Assembly: GCA_047974625.1 (NCBI GenBank)
Contig: JBKECK010000030.1
Coordinates: 1-64,000, forward strand
DNA from: CADEDH01 sp047974625
Lineage (GTDB): Bacteria; Actinomycetota; Acidimicrobiia; Acidimicrobiales; SZUA-35
Direction: 5' to 3'
DNA: 64,000 nt
The notes beneath the pieces are model-generated. The model was not told where the DNA came from. It was given only the letters and a program-made list of their open reading frames with translations, and ran no database searches. This document shows, one piece after another, positions 16,096 to 23,592 of this stretch; position 1 is the first letter of the stretch, and each line of letters opens with the position of its first letter. A program made the translations under genes and the position numbers.

Positions 16096-18879
16096 TCAGC
16101 TACAACCGCTGGTATTACCGCAGCCGGGGCAGGCGTGGCAGCTCCCCGCCCGCTGCATGGTGATGCCGCACTGCATGCAGATGGGGGCGTGCGGGTCGGC
16201 CACGGGGATCACCCCACCGGTCATGTTGAGCGACGAGAGCAGTTCCTCGGCCGATTCGACCGAAGGCGGGTCGGTGGCCAGATCGCCGCCGGAGACGGTG
16301 GCCACGTCGTCCACCCCGGGCAGGGTGGGCTGGCTCCGTTCACCGGTGGTGAAGATCCCGAGCGACGCCCGTTCCTCCCGGCTCAGGTAGATCACGGCCA
16401 GCTTGCGGAACAGGTAATCCATGATCGACGTGGCGATGCGGATGTCGGGGTCGTCGGTCATGCCGGCCGGCTCGAACCGCATGCCGGTGTAGGTCTCCAC
16501 GTAGGTGCGCAACGGCACCCCGTACTGGAGGCCATGGCTGAGCGAGATGGCCAGGGCGTCCATGATCCCGGCCAGGGTGGAGCCCTGCTTGGACACCCGG
16601 AGGAAGACCTCCCCGGGGCGACCGTCGTCGTATTCGGCGATGGTCACGAAGCCCTTGCAGTCGGCCACCCGGAAATCGAAGGTACGGGACCGCCGGTCAC
16701 GGGGTAGACGTTCCCGGACCGGCTTGTACACGATTCTCGGCTCCGGCGCCGGCGGGGCCACGTCGGCGGCGGCCGCCGCCGCCTGCTCGCCCTTTTTCCC
16801 GCCCGACATCGACAGGGGCTGGGCCACCTTGCAGTTGTCGCGGTAGATGGCGATCGCTTTGACCCCGAGCCTCCAGGCGTCCATGTGCAACTGCTCGACC
16901 TCCTCGACCGTGGCCTCCTCCGGCATGTTCACCGTCTTGGAGATGGCCCCGGAGATGAAGGGTTGGACCGCCGCCATCATCCGCACGTGGCCGGAGTAGT
17001 GGATGGCGTTGTCGCCCATGGAGCAGGCGAACACCGCGGTGTGGGCCGGATCGAGGCCGGGGGCGCCCATGATGGTGCCGTTGTCGTCGATGTGAGCCAC
17101 GATGGCGTCGATCTGGGTCTGGGCGTAGCCGAGGCGACGCAGGGCCCGGGGCACCGAACGGTTGACGATCATCATCGTGCCGCCGCCCACGAGCTTCTTC
17201 ATCTTGGCCAGGCCGAGGTCCGGCTCGATACCGGTGGTGTCGCAGTCCATCAGGAGACCGATGGTCCCGGTGGGAGCGAGCACGGTGGCCTGGGCGTTGC
17301 GCACCCCGTGGGCCCGCGCCAGCTCGGTGGCGGTGTCCCACGAGGAACGGCAGGCGGACAGTAGGGCCGACGGCACCAGGGTGTCGTCGATCTCGGAGGC
17401 CGCCGACCGGTGCTGATCAAGGACCCGGAGCATCGGTTCCCGGTTCTCGGCGTACCCGTCGTGGGGACCGAGCCGGGCCGCCATCCGCGCCGACTGGGTG
17501 TAGGCGTGGCCGGTCATCACCGAGGTGATGGCCGCGGCCAGAGCCCGACCGGCGTCGGAGTCGTAGGGGAGGCCGAGGTTCATGAGCAGGGCGCCGAGAT
17601 TGGCGTAGCCGAGTCCCAACTGCCGGAACCGGCGGGACGTGGCCCCGATCCGCTCGGTCGGGTAGTCGGCCCGGCCCACCAGGATCTCCTGGGCGGTGAA
17701 GAAGACCTCGACGGCCGACCGGAACCCGTCCAGGTCGAAGGTGTCGTCGTCGTTGAGGTAGGTCAGCAGGTTGAGGCTGGCCAGGTTGCAGGCCGAGTCG
17801 TCGAGGTGCATGTACTCGCTGCAGGGGTTGGACCCGTTGATCTTCCCGGTGTTGGGCGAGGTGTGCCAGCGGTTGATCGTGGAGTCGTACTGCATGCCGG
17901 GGTCGGCGCATTCCCAGGTGGCCTGGGCGAACTGGCGCATGAGGTCCCGGGCCTTGACCGTGCGGACGATCTCGCCGGTGGTGCGCGACACCAGGTTCCA
18001 TTCGGCGTCGTCCTCGACGGCGCGCATGAACTCGTCGGTCACCCGGATGGAGTTGTTGGCGTTCTGGTACTGGATCGAGTGGCTGTCGACACCGTCGAGG
18101 TCCATGTCGAAACCGGCCGACCGGAGGACCCGCGCCTTGCGTTCCTCCATCGCCTTGCACCAGATGAACTCCTCGATGTCGGGATGATCGACGTCGAGCA
18201 TGACCATCTTGGCGGCCCGCCGGGTCTTCCCCCCGGACTTGATGGTGCCGGCCGAGGCATCGGCTCCGCGCATGAAGCTCACGGGCCCCGACGCCGTGCC
18301 ACCACCCTTGAGCAGTTCCGACGACGACCGGATGCGCGACAGGTTGATCCCAGCCCCGGACCCGCCCTTGAAGATGACGCCTTCCTCCACGTACCAGTTC
18401 AGGATCGACTCCATCCGATCCTCCACCGAGAGGATGAAGCAGGCCGACGCCTGCTGCGGCACGCCCTCGACGCCGATGTTGAACCAGACCGGGGAGTTGA
18501 AGGCCCCCTTCTGGTGGATGATCAGGTACTTGAGCTCATCGGCGAAGACCTCGGCCTCGAGCGGTTCGAAGTAGCCGCCCTCCACCCCCCAGCGGGCGAT
18601 GGTGTGCACCACCCGGTCCGCCACCTGCCGCAGGGACCATTCCCGCTCCGGTGTGCCCAGGGTTCCCCGGAAGTACTTCTGGGCCAGGATGTTGGTGGCG
18701 TTGACCGACCAGCTCGAGGGCACCTCTACGTCGAGCTGCTCGAAGGCGACCTCGCCCGTCTTCCAGTTGGCGATACGAGCGTCACGCCGTTCCCATGCGA
18801 CGGTGTCGTAAGGGTCCTCGCTGGCCGCGGTGAAGTAGCGGCGGAGGCCCAAACCGGTCTGATCGGGTGCCAATGACAT
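16096..18879 (-). CDS. nrdJ: Adenosylcobalamin-dependent (class II) ribonucleoside-diphosphate reductase
   Basis: A 927-residue enzyme that makes deoxyribonucleotides using coenzyme B12, without needing oxygen. The ATG at 18879 follows GGGAG by 7 nt; a longer frame upstream is unlikely. Motifs are QQASACFILSVED near 130, FKGGSGAGINLSRIR, the active-site NPCSEYMHLDDSACNLASLN near 350, and APTGTIGLLMDCDTTGIEP. A TSCPD-like region (FVTIAEYDDGRPGEVFL) follows, and a C-terminal Cys-rich tail with CMQCG and CHACPGCGNTSGC. The tail Cys likely shuttle electrons or bind zinc. No class I genes are in the window. A leader of about 700 nt and tandem NrdR boxes lie upstream. Confidence 0.96.
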   Translation of the reverse strand: MSLAPDQTGLGLRRYFTAASEDPYDTVAWERRDARIANWKTGEVAFEQLDVEVPSSWSVNATNILAQKYFRGTLGTPEREWSLRQVADRVVHTIARWGVEGGYFEPLEAEVFADELKYLIIHQKGAFNSPVWFNIGVEGVPQQASACFILSVEDRMESILNWYVEEGVIFKGGSGAGINLSRIRSSSELLKGGGTASGPVSFMRGADASAGTIKSGGKTRRAAKMVMLDVDHPDIEEFIWCKAMEERKARVLRSAGFDMDLDGVDSHSIQYQNANNSIRVTDEFMRAVEDDAEWNLVSRTTGEIVRTVKARDLMRQFAQATWECADPGMQYDSTINRWHTSPNTGKINGSNPCSEYMHLDDSACNLASLNLLTYLNDDDTFDLDGFRSAVEVFFTAQEILVGRADYPTERIGATSRRFRQLGLGYANLGALLMNLGLPYDSDAGRALAAAITSVMTGHAYTQSARMAARLGPHDGYAENREPMLRVLDQHRSAASEIDDTLVPSALLSACRSSWDTATELARAHGVRNAQATVLAPTGTIGLLMDCDTTGIEPDLGLAKMKKLVGGGTMMIVNRSVPRALRRLGYAQTQIDAIVAHIDDNGTIMGAPGLDPAHTAVFACSMGDNAIHYSGHVRMMAAVQPFISGAISKTVNMPEEATVEEVEQLHMDAWRLGVKAIAIYRDNCKVAQPLSMSGGKKGEQAAAAAADVAPPAPEPRIVYKPVRERLPRDRRSRTFDFRVADCKGFVTIAEYDDGRPGEVFLRVSKQGSTLAGIMDALAISLSHGLQYGVPLRTYVETYTGMRFEPAGMTDDPDIRIATSIMDYLFRKLAVIYLSREERASLGIFTTGERSQPTLPGVDDVATVSGGDLATDPPSVESAEELLSSLNMTGGVIPVADPHAPICMQCGITMQRAGSCHACPGCGNTSGCS

Positions 18880-19039
18880 TGCGTCTCCCTGAAATTTCGA
18901 ATCGTGTCGTACCCGGCGGGGTCGGGCCCCGCCACCCGTCCCTGAGCCGGATGCGCTCATGCTGGTGGGGCCCAGATTGTGAAGGCCCCGTGCGCCGGAC
19001 CCGCGTGGGGCCCACCGGCTCTGGTGGTTGGAATCGCCG

Positions 19040-19065
19040 GCCTGCAGGCGCCTACGCCTGCTGGC
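19040..19065 (-). promoter_or_regulatory. Stem-loop in the nrdJ leader
   Basis: GCAGGCG (19044-19050) pairs with CGCCTGC (19055-19061) over a 4-nt loop. Outer GCC/GGC pairs extend it past one mismatch. It lies about 160-185 nt upstream of the nrdJ ATG. Its role is unknown. Confidence 0.5.
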
Positions 19066-19605
19066 AGAACGGCTTCTTGGTTGGGGTGCGTGCTACTTCC
19101 GGACCGACCGTCGTTCGTGTCGACCGTCTTTGCATTGCCCATTTCCGAATCATCTGTCTTTGTATTGATCGTGATGTTCGAATCGAACTCCATAATCAAT
19201 GACACGGACATCACAGCACCACCATGCAGCCGAATGATGTGATTTGATCGATCCGCCATATGCGATCTCACACCCATCCGGGAACCCGCAGATCCTCGGC
19301 CACCGACGCCTGGCCCGCGCCGATCACGCCATTGTGATCGCGGACCGGGACCCGGTGAGCCCGACTGCCGAACTCTCGCCCTACGACTCCGCTGCCCAGG
19401 GACGCGCCGCCCCCGAGACACCGTGCCGCCCGTTGTTGTCGCTTCGCTCAGCCTCTCCCGCGGCCCGTCCGCGCTGTTCACCCATGCCCATCGGCCTACC
19501 CGGATGTGCCTGCTTGTTGCCGGATTCCGGCCACCAGTCGCACCTCCAGGGAGCACCCTCGCCGTTCGCTGCGGCGACGAGGATGCTCCCCGGCGGATCT
19601 TGCGA

Positions 19606-19662
19606 CTACTAGATCTTGTGGCCATTACCTGGCGAATTACACCGACGCACAAGATGTGGGAG
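19606..19662 (-). promoter_or_regulatory. Tandem NrdR boxes
   Basis: Box 1 (19606-19621, CTACTAGATCTTGTGG) and box 2 (19647-19662, GCACAAGATGTGGGAG) match the core of the published NrdR consensus acaCwAtATaTwGtgt, box 1 better than box 2. Their starts are 41 bp apart, about four helical turns, which suits cooperative NrdR binding. They lie about 730 bp upstream of nrdJ, with nrdR itself 1.3 kb further on. The likely target is the nrdJ promoter. Confidence 0.65.
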
Positions 19663-19964
19663 GTCATTACACCACTGTAATTACGGCGGTGTCAACGACA
19701 GGGTCCCAGGAACATTGCCCGTTGTGACCTCAACCACGGCCCCGGCCACGCTTGACGCCGCGATCCGGGCGTGGTGACGAAGACCAGCGGTGCGGTGACC
19801 AGGTTGAGGGGCGAGGCCGCACCGGTGGCGCTCGTCGGCCAGCGGCTCCCTCTCCCCCAGGGGCGGGCGGTCGGCCCACCCGTTCTTTCCGATACCGCTC
19901 GCCAGCCTCCGTCACACGTCGTTGCCCCACAGGGCCCGAGCGGCCACTGTAGGTACATCACCGT

Positions 19965-20065
19965 GTGGATCAAAAGGGGATGAGCCTGTGAATTGAGCCG
20001 GTAAACCTGGGGATTCATGGGTTGATCCACCCGGATATCACGTGCCGTGTGAAAAATCTCACGGC
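19965..20065 (+). promoter_or_regulatory. Inverted repeat and hairpin upstream of the RibD-like gene
   Basis: GTGGATCAA (19965-19973) is mirrored by TTGATCCAC (20022-20030), a 9-bp perfect inverted repeat with 48 bp between. A second hairpin follows, GCCGTG/CACGGC at 20044-20065 with an A-rich loop. Both lie within 190 bp upstream of the start at 20151 and may be an operator or attenuator. Confidence 0.4.
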
Positions 20066-20150
20066 GGGTGTGCGAGCCGCAGGGCTTCGAGAACGACCCG
20101 TCCGCACCCCCAGGCAGCACGGCCGGCCACGATGGGTCATCATTGATCCG

Positions 20151-20924
20151 ATGATGATCGAACTGCATCCCGACGCATCGGCCGGCGGCGTGGACCCAGG
20201 CCCCGCGGTGGCGGCCGAGGCCCGCTGTCGTCAGGACGGACGACCGTGGATCATGAGCAACATGATCATCTCGGCCGACGGCGCCACCGCGATCGACGGC
20301 CGCTCCGGCGGCCTGGGCTCGGCTCCCGACCGTGAGATGTTCGCGGCCCTGCGCGCCGTGGCTGATGCCGTGGTGGTCGGGGCCGAGACAGTACGCAGCG
20401 AGCGGTACCGGCGGCCAGCAGTCACCGACCCCATGGCCCGGGCCCGGCGGGCCGACCGGGGCCAGGCCCCGGCGCCCAGACTGGTGATCGTGACCGTCGG
20501 CGCCGACCTACCCGCCAACCTACCCCTGTTCGACCCCCCGTCCGGATCGGGGTCACTTCCCGAACCGGCGATCGTCGTCACCACCAGGCGGGCGCCCGCC
20601 GAACGACTGGTCGACCTCGGCCAACGGGCCGAGGTCATCGTGACGGACGACGACCGTGTCAACGTGGTCCGGCTGATCGACATCATGGCCGAGCGCGGCT
20701 ACGCCACGGTGTTGTGCGAAGGCGGCCCCAGATTCAACGGCGAGCTCATCGCCGCCGATGCACTCGACGAGTGGAACCTGACGGTGGCTCCGCTGCTAGT
20801 CGCCGGAGCCTCGGCGCGTCCGGCTCACGGGGACCCGCTCCCCGCCCCGCCGGCACCGATGCGACTCGCCCGGGTCTGGCTGGGGGATGAGCTGCTCTTC
20901 TGTCGCTGGGTCCGCCAGAGCTGA
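20151..20924 (+). CDS. RibD C-terminal-domain (DHFR-like) reductase
   Basis: The ATG at 20151 (MMIELHPDASAG) gives 257 residues. The RibD_C fold is visible: RPWIMSNMIISADGATAIDG, DREMFAALRAVADAVVVGAETVRSE, and TVLCEGGPRFNGELIAADALDEWNLTVAPLL in pieces. Such proteins are NADPH-dependent reductases related to the riboflavin enzyme that reduces the ribosylaminopyrimidine. There is no deaminase domain and no rib gene nearby, so the substrate is unknown. A second ATG lies 3 nt downstream. Confidence 0.82.
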   Translation: MMIELHPDASAGGVDPGPAVAAEARCRQDGRPWIMSNMIISADGATAIDGRSGGLGSAPDREMFAALRAVADAVVVGAETVRSERYRRPAVTDPMARARRADRGQAPAPRLVIVTVGADLPANLPLFDPPSGSGSLPEPAIVVTTRRAPAERLVDLGQRAEVIVTDDDRVNVVRLIDIMAERGYATVLCEGGPRFNGELIAADALDEWNLTVAPLLVAGASARPAHGDPLPAPPAPMRLARVWLGDELLFCRWVRQS

Positions 20925-20969
20925 CCGGGACGAGCGGACCGGCGGCGGCCGATCCCGACGCCGGGGAGC

Positions 20970-21425
20970 TCAGGTGTCGCTGAGCTTGATCAGCGACACC
21001 TCCCGTTCGAAGTCACCGATGTCGTTGAAATCCTTGTAGACGCTGGCGAACCGTAGGCAGGTGACCGGATCGATGATCCGGAGCCGGTCGAGCACGGCCA
21101 AGCCCACCCATTCCGACGTCACCTCTCCTCCGGCGGCCCGGGCCGACTCCTCGATCCCGTCGGCCATGGCCGACAACCGCTCCTCGTCGACCGGGCGGGG
21201 GGTAGCCGCCTTGATCACGCCGCGTCGGATCTTCTCGGCGTCGAAGGGCTGACGTTCGCCCGACCGCTTCACTACGACGAGCCGGGCCAACTCGAGACGC
21301 TCGAAGGTGGTGAACCGGTGCTCACACGACACGCACAGGCGCCGGCGACGAACCGCGTCGCCCTGCTCCACCACGCGGGAGTCGACCACCTTGGTCTCCT
21401 CGTGGCCGCAGGCCGGACATCGCAC
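20970..21425 (-). CDS. nrdR: Transcriptional repressor NrdR
   Basis: The GTG at 21425 begins the canonical RCPACGHEETKVVDSR. The protein is 151 residues: a zinc ribbon (CPAC near 3 and LCVSCEHRF near 32), then an ATP-cone (VVKRSGERQPFDAEKI to YKDFNDIGDFE) that senses ATP/dATP. NrdR represses ribonucleotide reductase genes. Tandem NrdR boxes lie downstream of it, ahead of nrdJ. The gene follows the ChiZ-like gene on the same strand, in the order known from Mycobacterium. Confidence 0.95.
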   Translation of the reverse strand: MRCPACGHEETKVVDSRVVEQGDAVRRRRLCVSCEHRFTTFERLELARLVVVKRSGERQPFDAEKIRRGVIKAATPRPVDEERLSAMADGIEESARAAGGEVTSEWVGLAVLDRLRIIDPVTCLRFASVYKDFNDIGDFEREVSLIKLSDT

Positions 21426-21531
21426 GCCGAAAAATGTACCAAGCGCATGGCTGCATGCGGGTGTTCCCGACTCGTTGGCGAACATCAGCCCTGGATCCCA
21501 CCGATGGCTCCGTATTCGGCTCTCACCGCTC

Positions 21532-22299
21532 CTAGCCCCCGCCACCAGCCAGATCAGCCGGAATAACGATTCGTTGGCCGACCTGCAGTGTGCTGGAGCC
21601 GTTGGCCGCCACCAGAGCGTCCACCACCGGGCGAGGATCGCGGCCCGGAGCGATCTCGGTGGCGATGCCCCAATAGGTGTCGCCCCAGTGGACGACCCGC
21701 ACCATCGCCCCCGCCCCTGCGGCGTTGGCCGCCCGGCCCCCGGGGGGAGATGACGCCACACCCGCCCCCCGGGAACCGCTCGTGAGCTCGGCCCACGAGG
21801 CGGCCGACGGTGGACCCTGGGCCACCCGCACCAGGATCAACGCGCCGAACACGATGAACACTGCTGCCGCCACGACCCCAGCGAGAGGCCACGAGGCGAT
21901 TCCCGCCACAGGAACACCCGGAGCATCCTCGTGGTGGGGCGGAGAATCCACCAGCCGAAGATGCGGATGTGCGCACCGTGACCGTGGAGCCGTGACGGCA
22001 GCTCGACAACTTCGCCGCCCGACCGCAGAGACGCCGGGGGGTTTGTCGTCGATCGACGATGTGCCGACGCCCCACTGCCCGGGGGTGGACGACGCATCGT
22101 GGACCTCCTCGTCGAGCTGACCGGCCGGGAACGCCCGGCCGGTCAGCTCAGCGATGTGGCGCCGGACCCGGCGCTCGATGAGATCGCCGACCCCCCCTTC
22201 GGAGGGCCGGGGGCCGCGCCCGCCCCCGGAGGAGGAGGAGGAGGAGGAGGGATCCGGATCGGGGAGAACCAGCGGTGACGTGTGGAGTGCGGCAACCAT
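21532..22299 (-). CDS. LysM-domain membrane protein, ChiZ/Rv2719c-like (SOS cell-division factor candidate)
   Basis: The ATG at 22299 (MVAALHTSPLVLPD) gives 255 residues. A low-complexity Ser/Gly run lies near 20-30, then a disordered region, one TM helix (GVVAAAVFIVFGALILV, about 137-155), and a C-terminal extracytoplasmic LysM domain (RVVHWGDTYWGIATEI to LQVGQRIVIP) for peptidoglycan binding. Its place between nrdR and divergent lexA matches M. tuberculosis Rv2719c (ChiZ), a DNA-damage-induced division regulator. Shared LexA-like sites lie upstream. Assignment rests on synteny and architecture. Confidence 0.75.
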   Translation of the reverse strand: MVAALHTSPLVLPDPDPSSSSSSSGGGRGPRPSEGGVGDLIERRVRRHIAELTGRAFPAGQLDEEVHDASSTPGQWGVGTSSIDDKPPGVSAVGRRSCRAAVTAPRSRCAHPHLRLVDSPPHHEDAPGVPVAGIASWPLAGVVAAAVFIVFGALILVRVAQGPPSAASWAELTSGSRGAGVASSPPGGRAANAAGAGAMVRVVHWGDTYWGIATEIAPGRDPRPVVDALVAANGSSTLQVGQRIVIPADLAGGGG

Positions 22300-22662
22300 G
22301 ATCCAAGTGTCCTCTCGGCCTGTGACAGTGAACGGGGGCCGTGCCCCGACGACCCGCACCACACAGTGGGCGGGCACGACCGGGCAAGATCGGCCGGACC
22401 AGCGAGGACGTACGTTTGTTCGCCTCGCCCCAGCCGCCGTACACTCGTTCGTCGTACATCAGTTCGTCGTACATCAGTTCGTCGTACGCCAGTTCGATGC
22501 TGATCGTAGATCGAACACATGTTCGGGTCAACCCGAAACCTCCGGACGGGCCAGCTCGACCCGGGCGGGCATCGAACACCTGTACGCACGGACGTGGCAT
22601 AGTGGTGCAAACAGGTGTTCGGGTCGGGCGGAGACCGACGTCGGAGTGGGAGCAGGAAGACC
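22300..22662. promoter_or_regulatory. Divergent lexA/LysM control region with eight LexA-like sites
   Basis: The canonical SOS box TCGAACACATGTTCGG lies at 22511-22526. Seven further 12-mers of the form G(A/T)AC-N4-GT(T/A)C or close occur at 22410, 22439, 22454, 22469, 22484, 22574 and 22609. The last two form an 11-bp inverted repeat (CGAACACCTGT / ACAGGTGTTCG) flanking a possible -10, CATAGT. This is the expected LexA autoregulatory region, but with far more sites than the one or two usually described. Confidence 0.75.
22437..22496. repeat. 15-bp tandem repeat, 4 copies, each a LexA-like half-matched operator
   Basis: Copies lie at 22437-22451, 22452-22466, 22467-22481 and 22482-22496 (consensus TCGTACATCAGTTCG). 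The middle two are identical. On the minus strand each reads CGAAC-N4-GTACGA, one base off the actinobacterial SOS box arm in each half-site pair. Confidence 0.9.
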
Positions 22663-23298
22663 ATGGGAGACCATCAGCTCAGCGATCGTCAGCGGGCGAT
22701 TCTCGAGTTCATCGAGTCACAGATGCGGGAGCGGGGGTTTCCCCCGTCGGTCCGGGAGATCGGCGCCGAGGTGGGGCTGACGTCGCCGTCGAGCGTGCAC
22801 GCCCATCTGGCCACACTCCAACGGTGCGGGTACCTCCAGCGCGACCCGAGCAAGCCCCGGGCCATCAAGGTCCTGTGGGACCCGACCAGTGGGGCGGTGG
22901 ACGTCGAGCGGCGGCCGGTCCGCCACGTGCCCCTGGTCGGCCAGGTGGCCGCGGGCACCGACGTGCTGGCCGAGGAGTTCATCGAGGAGACCTTCCCCGT
23001 ACCCGCGGATCTGACCGGTGAGGGGGATCTGTTCATGCTCACCGTCAGGGGTGACTCCATGATCGACGCCGGCATCCTCGACGGCGACTACGTCGTGGCC
23101 CGGGTCCAACCGTCGGCCGAGGCGGGGGATGTGGTGGTGGCCGGGATCCCCGGCGAGGAGGCCACCGTCAAGCGGTACTCCACCAAGGGGGGTAAGACGA
23201 TCCTGACCCCGCACAACCCCACCATGGAACCGATGGTGTTCGATTCGGATGACGTCACCATCTACGGCCGGGTGGTCACCGTCATGCGCCGGCTCTGA
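22663..23298 (+). CDS. lexA: SOS repressor LexA
   Basis: The ATG at 22663 behind AGGAAG gives 211 residues. The winged HTH lies at residues 1-70 (DRQRAILEFIESQ, PPSVREIGAEVGLTSPSSVH). The cleavage site is the Ala-Gly in PLVGQVAAGTDV near 93. The catalytic Ser is in VRGDSMIDAGI near 130, and the Lys in GEEATVKRY near 168. It represses DNA-damage genes and self-cleaves when RecA is activated. It is divergent from the LysM gene and shares the operator array. Confidence 0.96.
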   Translation: MGDHQLSDRQRAILEFIESQMRERGFPPSVREIGAEVGLTSPSSVHAHLATLQRCGYLQRDPSKPRAIKVLWDPTSGAVDVERRPVRHVPLVGQVAAGTDVLAEEFIEETFPVPADLTGEGDLFMLTVRGDSMIDAGILDGDYVVARVQPSAEAGDVVVAGIPGEEATVKRYSTKGGKTILTPHNPTMEPMVFDSDDVTIYGRVVTVMRRL

Positions 23299-23342
23299 CC
23301 GGCCACCGGCGCCGGTGCTGAACACACGGCGGCACCGAAGGG

Positions 23343-23380
23343 ACCGGTGCCGAAACACTGGGGTACCGAAACACTGGGGT
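23343..23380 (+). repeat. 16-bp tandem duplication downstream of lexA
   Basis: Two copies of CCGAAACACTGGGGTA-type sequence lie head to tail in the lexA 3' region, followed by a partial third start (TACC). It is non-coding. Confidence 0.7.
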
Positions 23381-23424
23381 TACCCAACACGGCGGGGCCG
23401 GGCACACCAGGGCCGAAAAGCAAC

Positions 23425-23462
23425 GGTGCGGCCTCGGGACGAGAAAGCCCCGAGACCGCACC
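23425..23462. terminator. Strong hairpin between convergent lexA and ferritin-like genes
   Basis: GGTGCGG (23425-23431) plus CTCGGG pair with CCCGAG and CCGCACC (23456-23462), with one internal mismatch and a 10-nt loop. It probably terminates transcripts from both sides. Confidence 0.7.
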
Positions 23463-23592
23463 GTCCGGTCCCCCATCGACCGGCTCTGAGCCGGCCAGGC
23501 CGGCTGCGGATGTGGTGGGCCCTGACGGGCCCGCGTTCTTCAGCTGCCCGAGCCGGCGGCAAGGCACATTTGGGTGCCACCGGCCGGGGGAT

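Larger units (their letters stand above)
18880..20150. other. 1.27-kb non-coding region: nrdJ leader, NrdR boxes, leader of the RibD-like gene
   Basis: No frame here has convincing codon character, and the ORFs present read as Arg/Pro-rich or mixed. On the nrdJ side it contains strong inverted repeats: 19040-19065, 19176-19188 (GTTCG-AAT-CGAAC), and 19321-19340 (CGATCAC/GTGATCG). An AT-richer core lies at about 19120-19260. Tandem NrdR boxes lie at 19606-19662. On the + side it holds an inverted repeat, 19965-19973 with 20022-20030, and a hairpin at 20044-20065. I searched by eye for B12-box, RNase P, tmRNA and SRP signatures and found none that hold. Confidence 0.6.

Noticed and set aside
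19085..19115. SRP-RNA-like string (GGTCCGGAAGTAGCA on the minus strand)
   Set aside because: It resembles the GGTCCGGAAGGAAGCA loop, but a base is missing and the flanks do not form the domain IV stem.
19176..19188. GTTCG-AAT-CGAAC as an SOS box
   Set aside because: The half-sites are in the reversed order (GTTC then GAAC) with a 3-nt spacer, so it is not a LexA box. It is kept only as an inverted repeat.
18880..19605. Cobalamin riboswitch ahead of nrdJ
   Set aside because: I looked for the B12 box and for the GGTGCGAATCC-type core on the minus strand and found only loose fragments in the wrong order. A covariance search would be decisive.
18957..19667. 236-codon minus-strand ORF across the nrdJ leader
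   Set aside because: Its composition is Arg/Ser/Gly shadow-like with an abrupt change midway. No family pattern is visible, and it overlaps strong stem-loops and the NrdR boxes.
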